Source: UBA7672 sp040398465
GTDB taxonomy: Bacteria > Pseudomonadota > Alphaproteobacteria > Caulobacterales > Hyphomonadaceae
Length of the DNA: 64,000 bases
Direction of reading: 5' to 3'
Assembly (NCBI GenBank): GCA_040398465.1
Contig: JBBAUA010000008.1
Span: 1 to 64,000 of the forward strand
The notes beneath the pieces were generated by a model, which was not told where the DNA came from, did no database searches, and was given only the letters and a program-made list of their open reading frames with translations. The position numbers were made by a program, and so were the translations under genes. Positions 62,967 through 64,000 of the stretch are shown here, piece by piece. Numbering within the stretch: position 1 is the stretch's first letter; each line of letters starts with the position of its first letter.

Positions 62967-63724
62967 CACCCGCCCTTCCGCGCGCTGACCCAGATCGTGT
63001 TCAGCGTCAGCCACAGGCCGATAAAGCCGAGATAGAAGACCAGCGAGCGCAGCTCCAGCACCCCGCGCTGTGCGGCCTCGAAATGCGAGAGCAGCGAGAA
63101 TGACGCCAGTGCGTCCGCCATCCCCGGCCCAAGCGCGCCGCCCACAACAGGGAGACCGGCCGCCGTGAACAGGAAACCCACCGCTACCGACATCACGAAG
63201 GCAACCACCTGATTGCCCGCAGCAGCCGAGAGCGCGCACGCGATCGACAGGTAGGCCCCCGCCATCAGGAAGCTCATCAGATAGCCGAGCGCGATCGCCG
63301 CGTTGTCTGGCGCGCCGAGCCAGTTGACCGAAATCCACATCGGCGCCGTCAGCGCGAGCGCTGCGCCTGCAACCGTCCAGGCGGCGAGGAACTTGCCCAC
63401 GACGAGCGCCCAGGCCGGCGCCGGCAGGCTCATCAGCAATTCCAGCGTGCCGCCGCGCGCTTCATCCGCCCACAACCGCATCGCGATCGCGGGAAGAAAG
63501 ACGAGATAGAGCCAGGGGTGGAAAAGGAAGAAGGGCGAGAGGTCGGCCTGGTTGGTATCGAAGAAGCGTCCGACCTCGAAAGTGAAGGCGCCCAGCGAGA
63601 TGAGGAAGATCGCCATGAACACATAGGCGAGCGGCGTCAGGAAGTAGGCCGACAGCTCGCGCACATAGATGGCGCGAATCGCATTCGCCGACTGCCGGGC
63701 CGACTGCGCCAGATCGATGCTCAC
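62966..63724 (-). CDS. ABC-2 type permease (GldF/NosY-like)
   Basis: 252 residues, six spans. The start VRELSAYFLTPLAYVFMAIFL, then MRLWADEARGGTLELLMSLP, is the standard ABC-2 permease (PF12679) signature, as in GldF. It begins with GTG at 63724, which overlaps the ATPase stop. It forms the export channel with the ATPase of the next gene. Substrate unknown. Confidence 0.9.
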   Translation of the reverse strand: MSIDLAQSARQSANAIRAIYVRELSAYFLTPLAYVFMAIFLISLGAFTFEVGRFFDTNQADLSPFFLFHPWLYLVFLPAIAMRLWADEARGGTLELLMSLPAPAWALVVGKFLAAWTVAGAALALTAPMWISVNWLGAPDNAAIALGYLMSFLMAGAYLSIACALSAAAGNQVVAFVMSVAVGFLFTAAGLPVVGGALGPGMADALASFSLLSHFEAAQRGVLELRSLVFYLGFIGLWLTLNTIWVSARKGG

Positions 63725-64000
63725 GCCGCCTTCTCCCCGCCTGAGGGATCAGTTCGCGTCAGCGCATGAAAGGCGTCATCCAGCCGGCCGCTCGGCGTGC
63801 GCGCCGCCAGCTCTGTCTGCGTGGTGTCCGTCACGATGATCCCGCGATCGATCAGGACGACGCGCGAACACATCGCCTCCACCTCGTCGAGCTGGTGCGT
63901 CGAGATCAGGATAGCCTTGGTCTCCGCCATGCGCCGGATCAAGGCTCGCATCGCGACCTTCTGGTTGGGGTCGAGACCATCTGTCGGCTCGTCCAGCACG
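63721..64000 (-). CDS. ABC transporter ATP-binding protein, C-terminal part (cut by window end)
   Basis: Only the last 93 or so residues are in the window. They contain Walker B LDEPTDGLDP, the switch His in STHQLDEVEAMC, and the C-terminal helix region. It is the energy unit of the Gld-like exporter formed with the permease and GldG-like gene. The true start and Walker A lie beyond the window end. Confidence 0.9.
   Translation of the reverse strand, partial: VLDEPTDGLDPNQKVAMRALIRRMAETKAILISTHQLDEVEAMCSRVVLIDRGIIVTDTTQTELAARTPSGRLDDAFHALTRTDPSGGEKAA

Overview
The window is high-GC, densely packed chromosomal DNA from an alphaproteobacterium. The gene content (mutM next to ubiE-ubiB, a ccmABCDG block, NAD-glutamate dehydrogenase of the 180-kDa class, an NDUFA9-like reductase, IorAB, DUF1223) suggests a Caulobacterales/Hyphomonadaceae-like lineage, but no rRNA or other decisive marker is present, so the placement is an inference. 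I saw no tRNA, rRNA, CRISPR array, insertion sequence or prophage. No gene-free stretch exceeds 300 bases.

Layout. 1-4.7 kb: end of a secreted protein, an orphan RmlD-type reductase, a lipoprotein, a GNAT enzyme, a CHAP-domain lipoprotein, an NDUFA9-like reductase and a small membrane protein. 4.8-7.9 kb (minus): a chemoreceptor with a C-terminal PilZ domain, and uppP. 8.1-14.9 kb: glutamate synthase, with small subunit first and large subunit last and two small genes between them. 15-17 kb: small genes, including a GFA-family gene with an apparent 1-nt frameshift, a GIY-YIG protein and a NAGPA-type phosphodiester glycosidase. 17.1-21.1 kb (minus): a four-gene locus of permuted ATP-grasp, alpha-E, transglutaminase and the proteasome-like Anbu.

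21.3-31.7 kb: a PAP2 phosphatase, a large secreted protein with a TTG start, queG-mtgA, mutM divergent from ubiE-ubiB, a Lys/Ala/Pro-rich histone-H1-like protein, and a HerA-like ATPase followed by a divergent SRAP protein. 31.9-43.9 kb: an AI-2E-family transporter, NAD-glutamate dehydrogenase, GNAT, TerC, the molybdenum hydroxylase pair iorA-iorB behind a strong inverted repeat, and a secreted protein coupled to a DUF2145 lipoprotein. 44-48.5 kb: an FMN reductase divergent from a MarR regulator that has two matched palindromes at its start, then mtaB-ftsY-EamA transporter.

48.5-64 kb: a GH5 lipoprotein divergent from a polysaccharide flippase, ispZ/yciB, a globin-Nudix pair, a MarR protein with basic tails, ccmABCDG, acnA, DUF1223, and a Gld-like ABC exporter (DUF4340, GldG-like, permease, ATPase cut by the window end).

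Themes: ammonia and glutamate flux (gltBD, glutamate dehydrogenase), envelope and polysaccharide work (uppP, mtgA, flippase, GH5), cytochrome c maturation and ubiquinone synthesis, and DNA or peptide housekeeping (mutM, SRAP/HerA-like, Anbu). The least understood coherent units are the Anbu locus, the HerA-like/SRAP pair with altered active-site residues, and the Gld-like exporter. The cleanest regulatory signals are the MarR palindromes near 44.7 kb and the inverted repeat upstream of iorA near 39.6 kb.
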